Shown here: piece after piece, positions 40,320 to 51,056 of the stretch
Position numbering within the stretch: the stretch's first letter is position 1
Layout of the letters: each line of letters starts with the position of its first letter
DNA from: Petasospora fabianii
Lineage: Eukaryota > Ascomycota > Saccharomycetes > Phaffomycetales > Wickerhamomycetaceae
Assembly: GCA_022641835.1 (NCBI GenBank)
Contig: CP048722.1
Span: 124,001 to 188,000, forward strand
DNA length: 64,000 bases
Reading direction: 5' to 3'
The notes under the pieces: generated by a model
Database searches by the model: none
Seen by the model: only the letters and a program-made list of their open reading frames with translations
What the model was told of the DNA's origin: nothing
Position numbers and translations under genes: made by a program

Positions 40320-40663
40320 GAGTAGTACATTAAGGATAAAGAGTACATACGACAGAGAAAGACCAAGTTGTGTGGGCAGAACTTGGTCTACTTATAGTTT
40401 CAGCAAATAGTAAGTGAGAAGCGTCTCAAGACAGATATAAGTTAGTCTTCGACAACCAAAATGTAACAGTGTTAAGCAAGAGTGATATGCAATAGTGATA
40501 GACAAGCAATGGTTGATAGACGACAACCAATATACAACAGGGGCAGCATGATCCCCTTGACAAGGCGAGATAGTAGAGTAACAAGTAATAAGTAACAATA
40601 ACAAGTTGCAGTAACAGGTGGCAGTAAGAGATGACAATAGCAAGTGACAACCAATATTCAACA
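40320..40663 (-). mobile_element. Composite LTR fossil, one LTR start nested in another
   Basis: On the minus strand an LTR start TGTTGAATATTGG lies at 40663 and a second LTR-type start, TGTTGTATATTGG, near 40542. The shared tail boxes run down to about 40320. This suggests insertion of one family member into, or beside, another. Confidence 0.6.
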
Positions 40664-40789
40664 TGTTTTCCTCCTATGCTATTTGAGAATCAAGATGGCT
40701 CGTTGGTTGGCAATCGCTAACGTATTTCTGCCGAAGTCATATTGCTTCTCTTACCCTTCACTACTTTGGAGTTGCTTAACCTATAGCAA

Positions 40790-40915
40790 AGCAGTTCATA
40801 CCACGGTCTTTCTCGATGTTGTGTATACTTCTCCCCTGTATACACCGCCTTTCTGCCTCCATTGAAATCATGAGTCCCTTTGATGTCAAGAGTCAGACCC
40901 TGATGATCCAACATG
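40790..40915 (+). mobile_element. LTR 3' end with gag leader, fossil
   Basis: The stretch has an LTR-type tail (GTCTTTCTCG, CCCTGTATACACCGCC, CCATTG) followed by a gag-start-like segment beginning ATGAGTCCC. It is related to the one at 43893-44111. Confidence 0.5.
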
Positions 40916-41244
40916 CTTAACTCTGGCCTTAGGCTATATGTGTTGATAAGATATCTTGGTAACTTAGGTTAGGTATTGAGCATTCCTTTTCTGTTGCTGA
41001 TTGTCCTGGATTTACCGGCCATACATTGAGTCGCCAGTCTCGTACTGGATTGTGACCTTGATTGGTACATCTGTGTTGAGTTGAGTCTGCTCATTCCAGC
41101 CATCTGTGTCCATATCAAATTTGTAACCTGAAGTTATGGCTACTGGTAATGGCACTAAGGAACAACTCTGGCTCCATATGGTTCTGGAAATAGCGCCAAT
41201 GTCAGTATTATGCTGTGCGGACCGCCGGGTTCCTAGCTTGCAGT

Positions 41245-41530
41245 TGTTGAATATTGATTGTCAAGCACGCTCACTATTGCTTATCACTATTGCTTATCAC
41301 GATTTACATAGTGGTTGTCAAACGCTAACTTATTTCTGTCTTGAGGTGATACTTCATTATTTCTGTCCTGAGGTGATACTTCACTATTTCTGTCTTGAGG
41401 TGATACTAGTTCTCACAATTTTATACTTGTTGAAACTATAAGTAGACCAAGTCCTGCCCACATAACTTGGTCTTTCTGTGCTTTATATACTCTTTACTCT
41501 TAATACACTCTGCCTGTCTGCCACTATTGT
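41245..41530 (+). mobile_element. Solo LTR fossil with internal tandem repeats
   Basis: It begins TGTTGAATATTGATTGTC and ends after CTCTTTACTCTTAATACAC. Inside, a unit of about 30 bp around TGAGGTGATACTTC is repeated three times (41340-41412) and GCTTATCAC is duplicated. The repeats vary among the LTR copies in the window. Confidence 0.65.
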
Positions 41531-41879
41531 AGGTGTGTCTCCAGTGGATCTTTGAAGACCCATTGGGACTCAACAGCAGTTATCCAGTTTTTCATCCCAG
41601 AACAAAGCAAAGCATACTGGCATCCATGTGGTTTCACATCGAAAGTGAAGTATGTCCCTACAACTGGTTCTCCTTTCTTGGTTTTCGTGGCTCTGAAGGT
41701 ATGGAAGCTGATGATTGTAGCCATTCTAATGGTTGTGGTTCGAATTTTAAGACTAGCAAGCTCAATGATGCTGAGTAACAGAAGAAGCGAAATAGAGAGG
41801 AACCTCAGAGATACATTGATGATGTCGATGAGTTCTATAAAGCTTTGCAAAAAGACGCAAGAGATGATTATTGATTAAC

Positions 41880-42477
41880 CTTAGTATCAAGATCATATAA
41901 CTTCTCACTTGCCAATGCCACTGGTGAGCTGTGTGAGTTGGACAACTTGGAGCCAAACATTCCATGTTTTCAGGCTGACAATTTGGGAGCAGATATCACA
42001 TCTACAAACTTGTGTAATGAGGAGAGTAGCATGACCATATATGATGAGTTAGCAGTGCAGGATGGTATCAACAAGACGGCATACCCTGAATTGTTAGTAG
42101 TATTAAACACTTCTTCGATAACTTGTCTTGAAAGACTTGCTATGGTGATGAAGTTAAATGTGACTTCGGAACAGTTTGATACCGTCATGAAGCTTGATCA
42201 TTGGGAATATGATTATTATACTCTCTGCTCCTCTTCAGATGCTGCAGAGTATTGTAAATTCAGACATGGTAACTTCACTACCGAGATGGGGTCTCGCTAT
42301 GAACAAGTGGGTGATGGTTCAAGAGCCATCAAGTATCTGCACAATATTGCACATGATGGATCCGTTCCTGGCTTGGTTTCTCTCTTGAGTGATTTTATTG
42401 ACCTAGGCCAAGTATGGGTTCAGAGATGGCGTTCCAAATGTACAAGGATAAGAGCGAGAACTATTGTTGAGACATGA
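41880..42477 (+). other. Unassigned open frame with many N-glycosylation sites
   Basis: An open frame of about 180-200 codons between two LTR fossils. The translation has six N-x-S/T sequons (for example NATGEL, NKTAY, NVTSEQ, NFTTEM) and several cysteines. That would fit a piece of a secreted or wall protein, but there is no signal peptide and no family I recognise. It could also be internal sequence of the surrounding elements. Confidence 0.3.
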
Positions 42478-42750
42478 GTATCTGGGTTTTGACGTCAGCA
42501 CTCATGATTACGGAAGTAGACAGATCAGAGTAGCTTATCCAGGGTAAAGAGTACATAAAGCATAGGAAGACCCATAACTTGGTCTACTTATAGTTTCAAC
42601 AAACAGAAAAAGTGAGCACTAGTATCACCTCAGGACAGAAATAAGTTAGCGTTTGACAACCAATATGTAAATCGTGATAAGCAATAGTGATAAGCAATAG
42701 TGATAGGCAATAGTGATAGGCAATAGTGATAGTGCTTGACAACAGAACTA
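42474..42750 (-). mobile_element. Solo LTR fossil, minus orientation
   Basis: It carries the family boxes in reverse: GGGTAAAGAGTACATAAAG, TGGTCTACTTATAGTTTC and TCACCTCAGGACAGAAATAAG, then GACAACCAATATG. The left end shares a gag-leader segment with the copy at 44090. Part of the interior has expanded AGTGATAGGCA-type repeats. Confidence 0.6.
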
Positions 42751-43271
42751 TTACTCAAGAACTATGTATGGTGGAAAGCAGATAAACTTCACCTCAATTG
42801 AAAACTTCGTCGGCCATTTTGATGACTTGAATGTCACCGAAGCATCCGCACAGTGCTCAAATGAGTGAACTCTGCTCTTTATGTTGTGTCACCTTAGAAG
42901 AGCGTAATATATACAGTTATTTAACAGGTTATATGGTAAAGTGGAGAGCGCAAACTTCCTTTCTAGTTCATTACGGCAGTACTTCTTTTGAAGAAGAACT
43001 AGCTAGTTATTCAGCCAACTGTGCTCAATTATATCCTGGTGGCTATGATCAAAGAAATGGCATATGTCCATCGTTTGGCCTCGATGTGGTGCTTGATGTC
43101 ATCAGGGAATGCTGTTGCTTGCCAACCTTATAGCCTTGTTCAGACAGGTATCATCTGGGCTGAGAACTTTCAAACTGCTCACCACTTTGACCCTGAAGTC
43201 ATCATTACTTGTGTCGAGCTTGTGTCTCTCTTTGACTTTCAACAAGCGAGTCACGTTGGCGTAGTCTCTCA

Positions 43272-43763
43272 TGTTGGATATTGGTTGTCAGGCTCTAATC
43301 TATTACTGTCAACATGGTCAGTGCCGCTTGTTTGTCATCATGTTATTTGTCAGCTAATGGGGCCATGCTGCTCTGCGACATGTTCTGTTTCCTGAAACTA
43401 TAAGTAGACCCAGAACTTGGTCTTTCTCTGCTTTATACTCTTTACCCGAATACACTGCTTGATTGTTTCCCCTGAACATTTCCATCTGTAAGTATGTCTG
43501 CCGTGGGTCTAACCTCCCAGATTCATTTGGTCCATCATCTCATGCAAAGAGTAGATCTTTTTGAAGTCGCAAATTCAAATGTTTTATTTGATATGATTAG
43601 TCTTGTCAGGCCTCTTGGATTGACGAGACTTTCATCTTCAGGTATGTGGTCAGTAGTCGATTATGTATCTTATGGTGGATGTAAAGTTGTAGAAGACGAA
43701 GCTGGCGGTACGGTGGCCATTGATGCCAATAGCACCAACAAGGGCACTATCGACGTCGAGTAG
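43272..43763 (+). mobile_element. LTR plus start of gag, Ty1/copia family fossil
   Basis: The LTR (43272 to about 43493) begins TGTTGGATATTGGTTGTC. It is followed at once by a gag-like frame starting MSAVGLTSQIHLVHHLMQRV. The rest of the element is absent or unrecognisable. Confidence 0.6.
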
Positions 43764-43892
43764 AGACGTTACGGCAAACGAGACGAGTGATAGCTTCCTC
43801 GCTAGTATTAACATCATCGCAACAATTGTTGGTGCATCTTAGTTGATGACAATGCTTTAGTTGATGACCTGAAGACAGCTTATTTAACACGC

Positions 43893-44330
43893 TTAGTATA
43901 CTTCCCTTAAACAATTAAGAAGTAGGATAATCCCTTGTTGCTGTTCTGTTGAATGTGGGTTCTTTGGGTTGTCAAGCTCCATCTTATATCTATCCGTTTG
44001 ATTAGTGGCATTTGTCCATTGCGGTGCTATTGGCCGCCATCTACATGATTGGTTATCTGTCTGCTGATCATGCTGAATCATGAGTATCTGGGTCTTGACG
44101 TCAGAACTCATGATTACAATGGTAGACAGGTCAGAGTAGTGAATTCAGGGTAAAGAGTATATAAAGCAGAAAAAGACCATGGTATGGGCAGGACTTGGTC
44201 TACTTATTATTTCAACGAATAGAACATGGTGAGAAGTAGTATCACCTCAAGACAGAAATAAGGTAGCGCTTGGCAACCAAGGTGTAAATCGTGTTAAGCA
44301 ATAGTGATAGGCAACAACCAATATCAAACA
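43893..44330 (-). mobile_element. LTR plus start of gag, minus orientation, fossil
   Basis: The minus-strand LTR runs from TGTTTGATATTGGTTG at 44330 to about 44113. A gag-like frame follows, starting MSSDVKTQILMIQHDQQ (44111-43893). It is a second subfamily, related to the copy at 43272. It is incomplete and old. Confidence 0.6.
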
Positions 44331-46073
44331 GATCAGTCACAGTAATCATAACTTTCAAATTGTGCCTTCTTCACTCGGCTAATCCCAGTTTCCCGTAAAG
44401 ATTACAAGCGAACAATCTTACACTATGAGCTATGGTATCTAGATGATGCCAACAAAGTTGATGTTTTCATCTTGGGCTGGGACTCTGCTGCTTTGCTTGT
44501 ACGAAAGAAGAATAAGTTCTCTCCACATGCAATGGTCTTTGCTGTATATAATAATCTTCACCGGACACACATTGCTCTGTCCGCCCCCATTGTAATTATA
44601 GAGGCGGACGTCTAGTTACGATAACCTTGCCCCTTGGTCCAATGTCATCCTCATGGTCGTTACTTCCTCGTCTTCTTCCAGAGTAGACAAAGACAAGAAG
44701 AGAGTGCTAAAACGGATCACATAATAGAGCTATTACCATTCAAATCAGTCTTTTGGGCATTTTGAGTAGCCTTATGGAAGAGAAAGGCTCCTGCAGGACT
44801 TTCCATTAGCAGGATTGGAATTCAGTTGTAGGGTCCCCTGTGGCCTCTCAATGTCTCAAGAAGCTTGCAATCATCACTATCAGGAGGATATTGAGTGCAA
44901 TTTTCGAGCCAAATGTCACAACTGAGGTTTGCGCTACGCATCATATCAAGTCTGGAGGATAACCTTGTATTTGATATCTGCGTAGATCTTCAGAAACGAC
45001 CAAGTTATACATAGGGTTTCTTCCTACTTCCAGCTTCTTGATGTAGTTTATTGGAGCTTCTGCTCAGCGATCATAGAAGAGGAAGCTCTGTTGACATACT
45101 CTGTTCGATAGATACTGGTTGGCAATCGCTGCATTAACTGTATCTAGGTGTGTAGTTCCAGCTGTCTCCGCCTTGTTAGATCTTCAATTTGGCCCCTTGG
45201 TTATCTATGGCTGTTCATGCAAGGGCAAGTCATCTTTCCAACTCACACAGATGTCACAAGTCTGTTTAGAAATGTGAGCTGGTCAATTTCTTAATGACGC
45301 CATCCACTCTTGTATTTTTTATCGGTCTAATGCTTTGCCGTCTTTGCTCAAGTATACGAAGACAAAGCCTTAGCTTGTTATCTCTTTATTGGTATCAGCT
45401 GTGCCTGCGCTTAAGTAGTTCTAGAATCACCTGCTTTTGATTCAAGACATCTTTAATGGAGAAGATGAGTGGGGGCTTTCTGAAAATGTCCGTACTACGC
45501 AACAGCTTCAAATTGGAAGGGCACTGTTTGGGATCCATAGGAAGGGGCTAAAGACATGGCTGGCTATTGATGTGATTGATGTTATCTTGAAAAAATATCA
45601 CGAGTAACTATAGTGTTTAACGTCGAGGAAGCAGAAATCCACTGACCGAAAGTTGATATCATTGTCAGAGTCCGACTGAGAGAAATAGTGAAAAGCTGTC
45701 TGGTACTTAGGTTTATTGAGTAGTTGTTGATTATAAGATCTAACAGTTGAAGAATGCGAGCTAAATAATATACAATTTTGTAACGCTGCTGGAAACGAAC
45801 AGGTAAAGTTAAATGCATTTGATTGCCAGCCGGCTGAGAGAGAGCTCGTTGATTGAATGAGTAAGAGCTCAACAAATAAGCATATATTCCACCTCAATGC
45901 AAGGTCTCACAAGCTTATTGTGTTAGGAAGATGCAAAAACGCAAGTCTATGTGCCATTCAGGGTTACCCTACTTTCTGCGCGACCTTTTGGCGCGAACAA
46001 TTTAGTAAACGTTGGGGAAGACATCTCTCTATCTTTTTTTCAGGTGAGGAACAAGATATAAGTCGGAATAGAT
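44331..46073. other. Degenerate end of the transposon island
   Basis: An LTR-type tail is visible at about 44540-44600. The minus-strand frame at 45598-45897 begins with a signal-peptide-like MRWNICLFVELLLIQSTSSL and contains one sequon, but stops after 99 codons. I treat it as a possible remnant of a secreted-protein gene. Nothing else is supportable. Confidence 0.35.
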
Positions 46074-46497
46074 ATGTCGGTGGACATTAAGGTGGAGTTC
46101 CTGTGAGTTGTTGTTTGTTTTGACGTGCTTGGAAAACCAACTACTAACACTCAGACAAGGGGTGGACTCGATGTGATCTTCGAGAGTGAAAGGTATCACA
46201 AGGTGAAGCTTAATGAAAAAGACGACGGATCGCCATTGATTCTGAGGGATCTTATTCATCATATCTCCACCAAGATGATCAAGGATGAGAAGGATGTGTG
46301 TGTTTTCCTTGAAAATGGTACAATGTAAGTAATGATGTAATATCAGGAGACGAAAACGGACTAACAATCATAATGAAAGACGCCCCGGAATTCTCACATT
46401 GATCAATGATGCTGATTGGGAATTGGAGGGTGAAGAAGAGTACGAGCTGGAATCTGGTGATGTGATTTCGTTCACATCGACCCTACACGGTGGTTAA
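46074..46497 (+). CDS. URM1: Urm1 ubiquitin-related modifier, three exons
   Basis: A 103-aa beta-grasp sulfur carrier. It is adenylated and thiocarboxylated by Uba4, then donates sulfur for tRNA wobble-uridine thiolation and can be conjugated to proteins. Exons are 46074-46102, 46160-46324 and 46380-46497. Splicing gives [20 protein letters not shown] at the start and [13 protein letters not shown] at the C terminus, including the essential Gly-Gly. [20 protein letters not shown] matches yeast Urm1 closely. Both acceptors are AAG (CAGACAAG and TGAAAG), fixed by the reading frame. Branch points are TACTAAC (46142-46148) and GACTAAC. The stop lies 35 bp from the convergent NAS2 stop. Confidence 0.96.
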
Positions 46498-46531
46498 ATA
46501 AAATCAAGAGTCGGAAGACTTGTTTTATGTT

Positions 46532-47332
46532 TCAAAGTTGGGTCAGTCGGCACCCGAGAAGACCTTGGCCAGGCCAATTTGTGGTTGGTGTAAGTGTGAT
46601 ATCGAGATGTGAGCCATCTCTGAGAACAACAAGAGATATCTCTTTCTGTGTGGCATTCTGTTAGTATAATTGCATGGAATAAGCCATTGTTAGATGATAA
46701 CTCACGTTGACATTCGCCTGGACGATTTGTGCAACACTCTTAAGATTGTTGTGATTCGTGGCATTGATTGGCCCAAAGGCCAATAATTTATCATGAACTT
46801 GAATTCCCTAATTCCGTTGAGTTAGTGCTTATCTTTTATTAGTTTCGTAGTTGAACTTACGGCTTGATTGGCTGGGCTGTTGGCGATGACTTCGACGATC
46901 TGAGCGAATGGAACCTGTGGTGAGACCTTTTGCTGTTTAGTGATTGGAGTGGGTCCTTGTTGTAGTCTATCGGCGATACGTTTACTCAATTCGTCAATGA
47001 CAGCGGAAAGGTCATTTTTAAGCTTGATGATCTTGATTCTGGCTGTGCGCACTTCTATGATGTTGATATCTGAACGCGGGAAACCGTCTGATGTGATCAA
47101 TGGCGAATCCATATCGACACCATTCTGTAGTGTGTTAGAACAGTAAACGACCACGGAAGTGGAAATACAGGGTACTCACTGCTTCGAGCTTCTGTGAAAG
47201 GATGTGGAGATCTGATTCAATTTCGAGCTTGATGAGGTCGAGCTGGTCAAAATCGTAGGCGGGGAGCATTGCCACATCGTAGGATGGATTATAGGCATTG
47301 GTGTCGCTGAGAGGCTTGAGTTCCCCCTCCAT
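46532..47332 (-). CDS. NAS2: Nas2, proteasome base assembly chaperone (PSMD9/p27), four exons
   Basis: A 210-aa chaperone that binds the Rpt5 tail during assembly of the 19S base. Exons are 47180-47332, 46861-47124, 46706-46807 and 46532-46645. All junctions are phase 0, with introns of 55, 53 and 60 nt (donors GTGAGT, GTAAGT, GTGAGT). The N-terminal coiled coil (LIKLEIESDLHILSQKLEA) leads to NGVDMDSPLITSDGFPRSDI and VRTARIKIIKLKND, which are Nas2/PSMD9 signatures. The C-terminal PDZ domain is PFAQIVEVIANSPANQA, then GIQVHDKLLAFGPINATNHN, ending PGQGLLGCRLTQL. A GGTGGCG box lies 75 bp upstream. Confidence 0.94.
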
Positions 47333-47406
47333 TGTGACTGATTGCGAAATATCACAGAGCTGTGAATGTGTGATGCGACAAGGCAATCGCTTCTGTATAA
47401 GTCATC

Positions 47407-47413
47407 GGTGGCG
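47407..47413 (+). promoter_or_regulatory. Rpn4/PACE-like box before NAS2
   Basis: GGTGGCG (followed by TTG) lies 75 bp upstream of the NAS2 start. It is the PACE core found before proteasome genes in S. cerevisiae; the 3' flank deviates. Confidence 0.45.
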
Positions 47414-47649
47414 TTGTGTCCCGTTATGCGTCATCTCATTTCTCGGATCTTTGGAAGCTTCCGCGCCTCACGATCTGCGCAACTCTCCACACTGCTATTG
47501 TTTGTTTGCGCAACATTACAGTGGTACTCGCGATGCTTGCCGGCTAGTTCACTATGGTTCCCATTAGATATCCTCTCAATGGAAGGACGGTGAGATATGG
47601 GAAACTAACTTGGCATGTTTCTGTTCCCCATCGACGGTTCACTGTGGTA

Positions 47650-47855
47650 TTCCACCTTTAGTCCCCTTGGTGCTATGCTCCCCCCCGCGTTTATCAGCTT
47701 CTGCATCCTTTATCTGTTGCATTTTTCTTCTAGAACTGAGTAGCGTAGTTGCTCCTAGCAATCATCTTGGGAAGTGGCACGCCCAATAATGTTGCATGTG
47801 TGTGTCAGCTTCGCCTGCGGGGTTGACAAGTATATAAGATACCGCATCGCCCCCT
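47650..47855 (+). promoter_or_regulatory. STRE-like CCCCT sites and TATA box of the FMP16-like gene
   Basis: CCCCT occurs at 47663-47667 and 47851-47855, with a TATATAAG box at 47831-47838, about 115 bp before the ATG at 47948. CCCCT is the Msn2/4 stress element, which fits the stress-induced behaviour of yeast FMP16. The rest of 47333-47947 shows no gene. Confidence 0.45.
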
Positions 47856-47947
47856 CATTGGCTCTGTTGATTCGTCTGTCAACGCTTGAGTTACAGATCT
47901 TGTGAAGAAATATCAAAACACATCATTGATACCATTGACACCAAAAA

Positions 47948-48250
47948 ATGACTCTTCTTAAATTTATTCCATCTGCAACAGCTATCCCTGCTATGTCACA
48001 GATCGCCCGTCCTCTGCCCTCGATCTTCTCCCGTTACTACTCTTCAGGGTCCAAGAAGCAAGACGAGGCTTTCAACACTGAGGTTTCTGCCGAAGAACTC
48101 AAGAAGAACACAAAGGCTTACGAGGATTTCAAATCTGGTAAGCACTCATCGAAGAAGCATGTCGAGAACAGCCATGAGGGTTTCGAGAGTTTGAAAGATA
48201 AGGGTGACAAGACTGCTAAGGAGCAAGATCGTCCTGACGATTTCATGTGA
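47948..48250 (+). CDS. FMP16: Small mitochondrial protein, Fmp16-like
   Basis: A 100-aa protein with a presequence-like start (MTLLKFIPSATAIPAMSQIA) and an RYYSSG segment at about residues 29-34 that suits mitochondrial processing. The mature part is highly charged: ELKKNTKAYEDFKSGKHSSK, then ESLKDKGDKTAKEQDRPDDF at the C terminus. The order of a Lys-rich helix, a -LK-x-KGD- block and the terminal EQ[ND]RPDD matches my recollection of S. cerevisiae Fmp16 (93 aa), a stress-induced mitochondrial protein of unknown role. Assignment rests mainly on the C terminus. Confidence 0.7.
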   Translation: MTLLKFIPSATAIPAMSQIARPLPSIFSRYYSSGSKKQDEAFNTEVSAEELKKNTKAYEDFKSGKHSSKKHVENSHEGFESLKDKGDKTAKEQDRPDDFM

Positions 48251-48631
48251 AGTGCTTTGAAAGAGACAAGCTTCGACCACTTAACTAAGTAACATTAAAG
48301 ATATTGTAACTTTGATCAAATAACACATTTTGACACACGTGTTGTCTTTTGTAGTGTACTTTCGTAATGACGTTGATAGGGGAAGAAGAAGCAGTGACTG
48401 GAAATTCGCGGGAGATAGCGCGATATGGTGGAGATGCAGACGAGCAGCCCAAACAGCCACGACAGAGATCCAGAAACCACCCACTAGCCACATAGTTATT
48501 TCCCCAGCGTCCTGAAAGTGCCGAATACATTCCTCTAAGAATTTCTGGCCCAAAATCGCTACCACCTGGCATCTCTCCACCATCGACACACCGCCTTTCG
48601 TCCGTCTCCCACATCCCTACGCCACCTCGAC
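48251..48631. other. Intergenic region between FMP16-like gene and DOA4
   Basis: A 381-bp stretch. Two overlapping minus-strand frames at 48281-48668 have no domains. A CGCCACC (reverse GGTGGCG) lies at 48620-48626, only 5 bp before the DOA4 ATG. No RNA gene seen. Confidence 0.4.
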
Positions 48632-51056
48632 ATGACCTCTCACCGAGCGTCAACAAATAGCGACACACGGCAACTTAGGCCCATCTCCGAGCTTCAAAAA
48701 CTTGTTCAAGGCGTCCTAAGAGATACAGATGTCTCAGACGTTGTAGGATCCTTGGACGAAGCTCTTGGATGTTATGAAAACGTGAGTATATCGAACAGTC
48801 CCTTTCGATAAGGGTAGCGTACCCCAGACAACATGACTAACAACTTGATGACAGTATAAAAAGGCTTTGAAAGAGGAAGAAGAACTCGATTATGAAAAGG
48901 CATACATCTACTACCAAATCGCAAGAGCCTTAGTCACTGAAAAGATCCCAACGTTAGAGGATTGGTCGCAATATGCTAACTCTCCTAAGTCACTCAAACG
49001 AGCTTTCTACAACGACTTGAAGGATAACATCTTACAAGATGGTAGCATTCAGTCTGTCATAGAATACATCAGGGATCACAGCCCCATGCCAAGTCCATTC
49101 AATTTTTCGCATAATGGAACTATCAAACCCAACCAAATGAAGATGTTGGTGGAGAAGTATCCAGATGACGTCCTCATTATTGACTTTAGAGTCAGAGATG
49201 AATTCAAGAAAAATCACATTCGCTCTAAGAATATCATCAATATCGATCCAATCTCCATTCGTCAGAACTACAGAGATGTCGATATTGAAGAACTCTCGCT
49301 TGTCACGTCTCCAGACTCTGAGAGAGAGCTCTTCTCCAAGAGGGACACTTTTGAACTCATCATCATTTATGACTACGTTTCAACTTCCATCACACAAGAC
49401 TCATTGGCTCGTCTGTACAGAATTTTGACCATGAGATCATTTGATAAACCATTGAAGCGACCACCAGTGATCCTCGAAGGTGGAATAAATGGCTGGGTGT
49501 CAACCTATGGACTTTCAAACTTTGGTCATAACCATGGTGACTTGACAATGCCAGAGAGATTACTTACAAGAAGACCAAGTCAAAACAGTCGTTCCACCAC
49601 TGGTATTGTGAGAAACTTCAATGACTACCTATCAAATCCAACAAAGGCAGATTTGAGTCCATTAAATACCCAAAAGAGACTGATTACTCAACAGAGAATT
49701 CCCTCTACTTTACCGAAGCAACAACCGATCCCACTTAAAAGATCAAGCAGCATGAAGATACCAAACATCTTTCCATCATCCCCATCCTCAAGGTCATCAC
49801 CATCATCACAACCAAATCGTCATTTACAATCATCTCCGCAACAGCAAAACTGGGCTTCATCACCCCCACCAAGTAGAAATGGTACTCCTCAACCAGCTAT
49901 ATTTTCCACTCAGCTAGCACCATCATCCAACAGTACAGAGGTTTTAACCACTGAAAAGCTCCATTTTACAACAGGACTTCACAACATTGGCAACAGTTGC
50001 TACATGAACTGTGTGATCCAGTGTCTTCTCGGTACCGTCACTTTTTCAAGAATCTTTGTTGATGGCTCATACCAGGCACATGTCAACATCAACAGCAAGT
50101 TGGGATCTAAGGGTATAATGGCACGTTACTTCTCAGAACTTGCAAAGGCACTTTACCAAAATAATAACAGAGTCTATGAGCCTCGCAACTTCAAATCCGT
50201 TGTGGGCTCTTTGAATTACATGTTTAGAAACACTGATCAGCAGGACTGTTCAGAGTTTTTGAATTTTGTTCTTGATGGTCTACATGAGGATCTCAACGAA
50301 TGTGGGTCCAAGCCACGTCCACCACCATCTACTAAGGAGGAAGAAATGGCTCGTGAAAGTATGTCCATTAGAACTGCATCTACCATTGAATGGGAGAAGT
50401 ATCTTGTCTCGGATTTTAGTGCTATTGTCCACTTGTTCCAAGGTCAATTTTCTAGTCGTTTGAAATGTCTTGAGTGTGGTACTACATCTACCACTTTCCA
50501 ATCTTTCTCAGTATTGAGTTTACCCATCCCAGAGCAGTACATTAATACCAGATATGAAAAGATCCCATTAGATAAGTGCTTTGAAGAATTCACTAAGTTG
50601 GAGGTATTGGATGGTGATAATAGATGGCATTGCAGCAAGTGCAAACAGTTGAGAAAGTCGACAAAGCAAATCACCATAACAAGAATGCCTATGAATTTGA
50701 TTGTGCATTTAAAGAGGTTTAGAGCTGGCTCGAGTTATCAAAAAGTGACCACATTCATTGATTATCCATTTAAGATGGAGTTGACCAAGTATTGGCCACC
50801 ATTCGAAGGATCAGAAGAAGAGGCCAAATTAATGAGTACTTTACCAGTACGGAATCAAGTTCCACCTTTCAAATATCGTCTTTACGCCGTGGCCAATCAT
50901 TCTGGTTCTTTGGGAAGTGGTCATTACACAGCATTTGTTATGAAGGGAGGAGTTAAGAAGTGGTGCTACTTTGATGACACAAGAGTGACCAAGAATGTGC
51001 CTGAGGCAAACGTTATTAACTCTAACGCTTATGTGTTATTTTACGGAAGAGAATGA
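48632..51056 (+). CDS. DOA4: Ubiquitin-specific protease with rhodanese domain (Doa4/Ubp5), two exons
   Basis: A 783-aa deubiquitinase. Doa4 recovers ubiquitin from endosomal cargo and at the proteasome. Exon 1 is 48632-48781 and exon 2 48855-51056. The 73-nt intron has GTGAGT, GACTAAC and GACAG. An N-terminal helical region is followed by a rhodanese-like domain (VLIIDFRVRDEFKKNHIRSK to VILEGGINGWVSTYG), then a Ser/Pro/Gln-rich linker. The USP core carries the Cys box GLHNIGNSCYMNCVIQCL (Cys about 432), the QQDCSEFLNF box, the zinc-binding pairs CLECG and CSKC, and the His box NHSGSLGSGHYTAFV. The protein is shorter than yeast Doa4 (926 aa), mostly through the linker. Confidence 0.92.
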
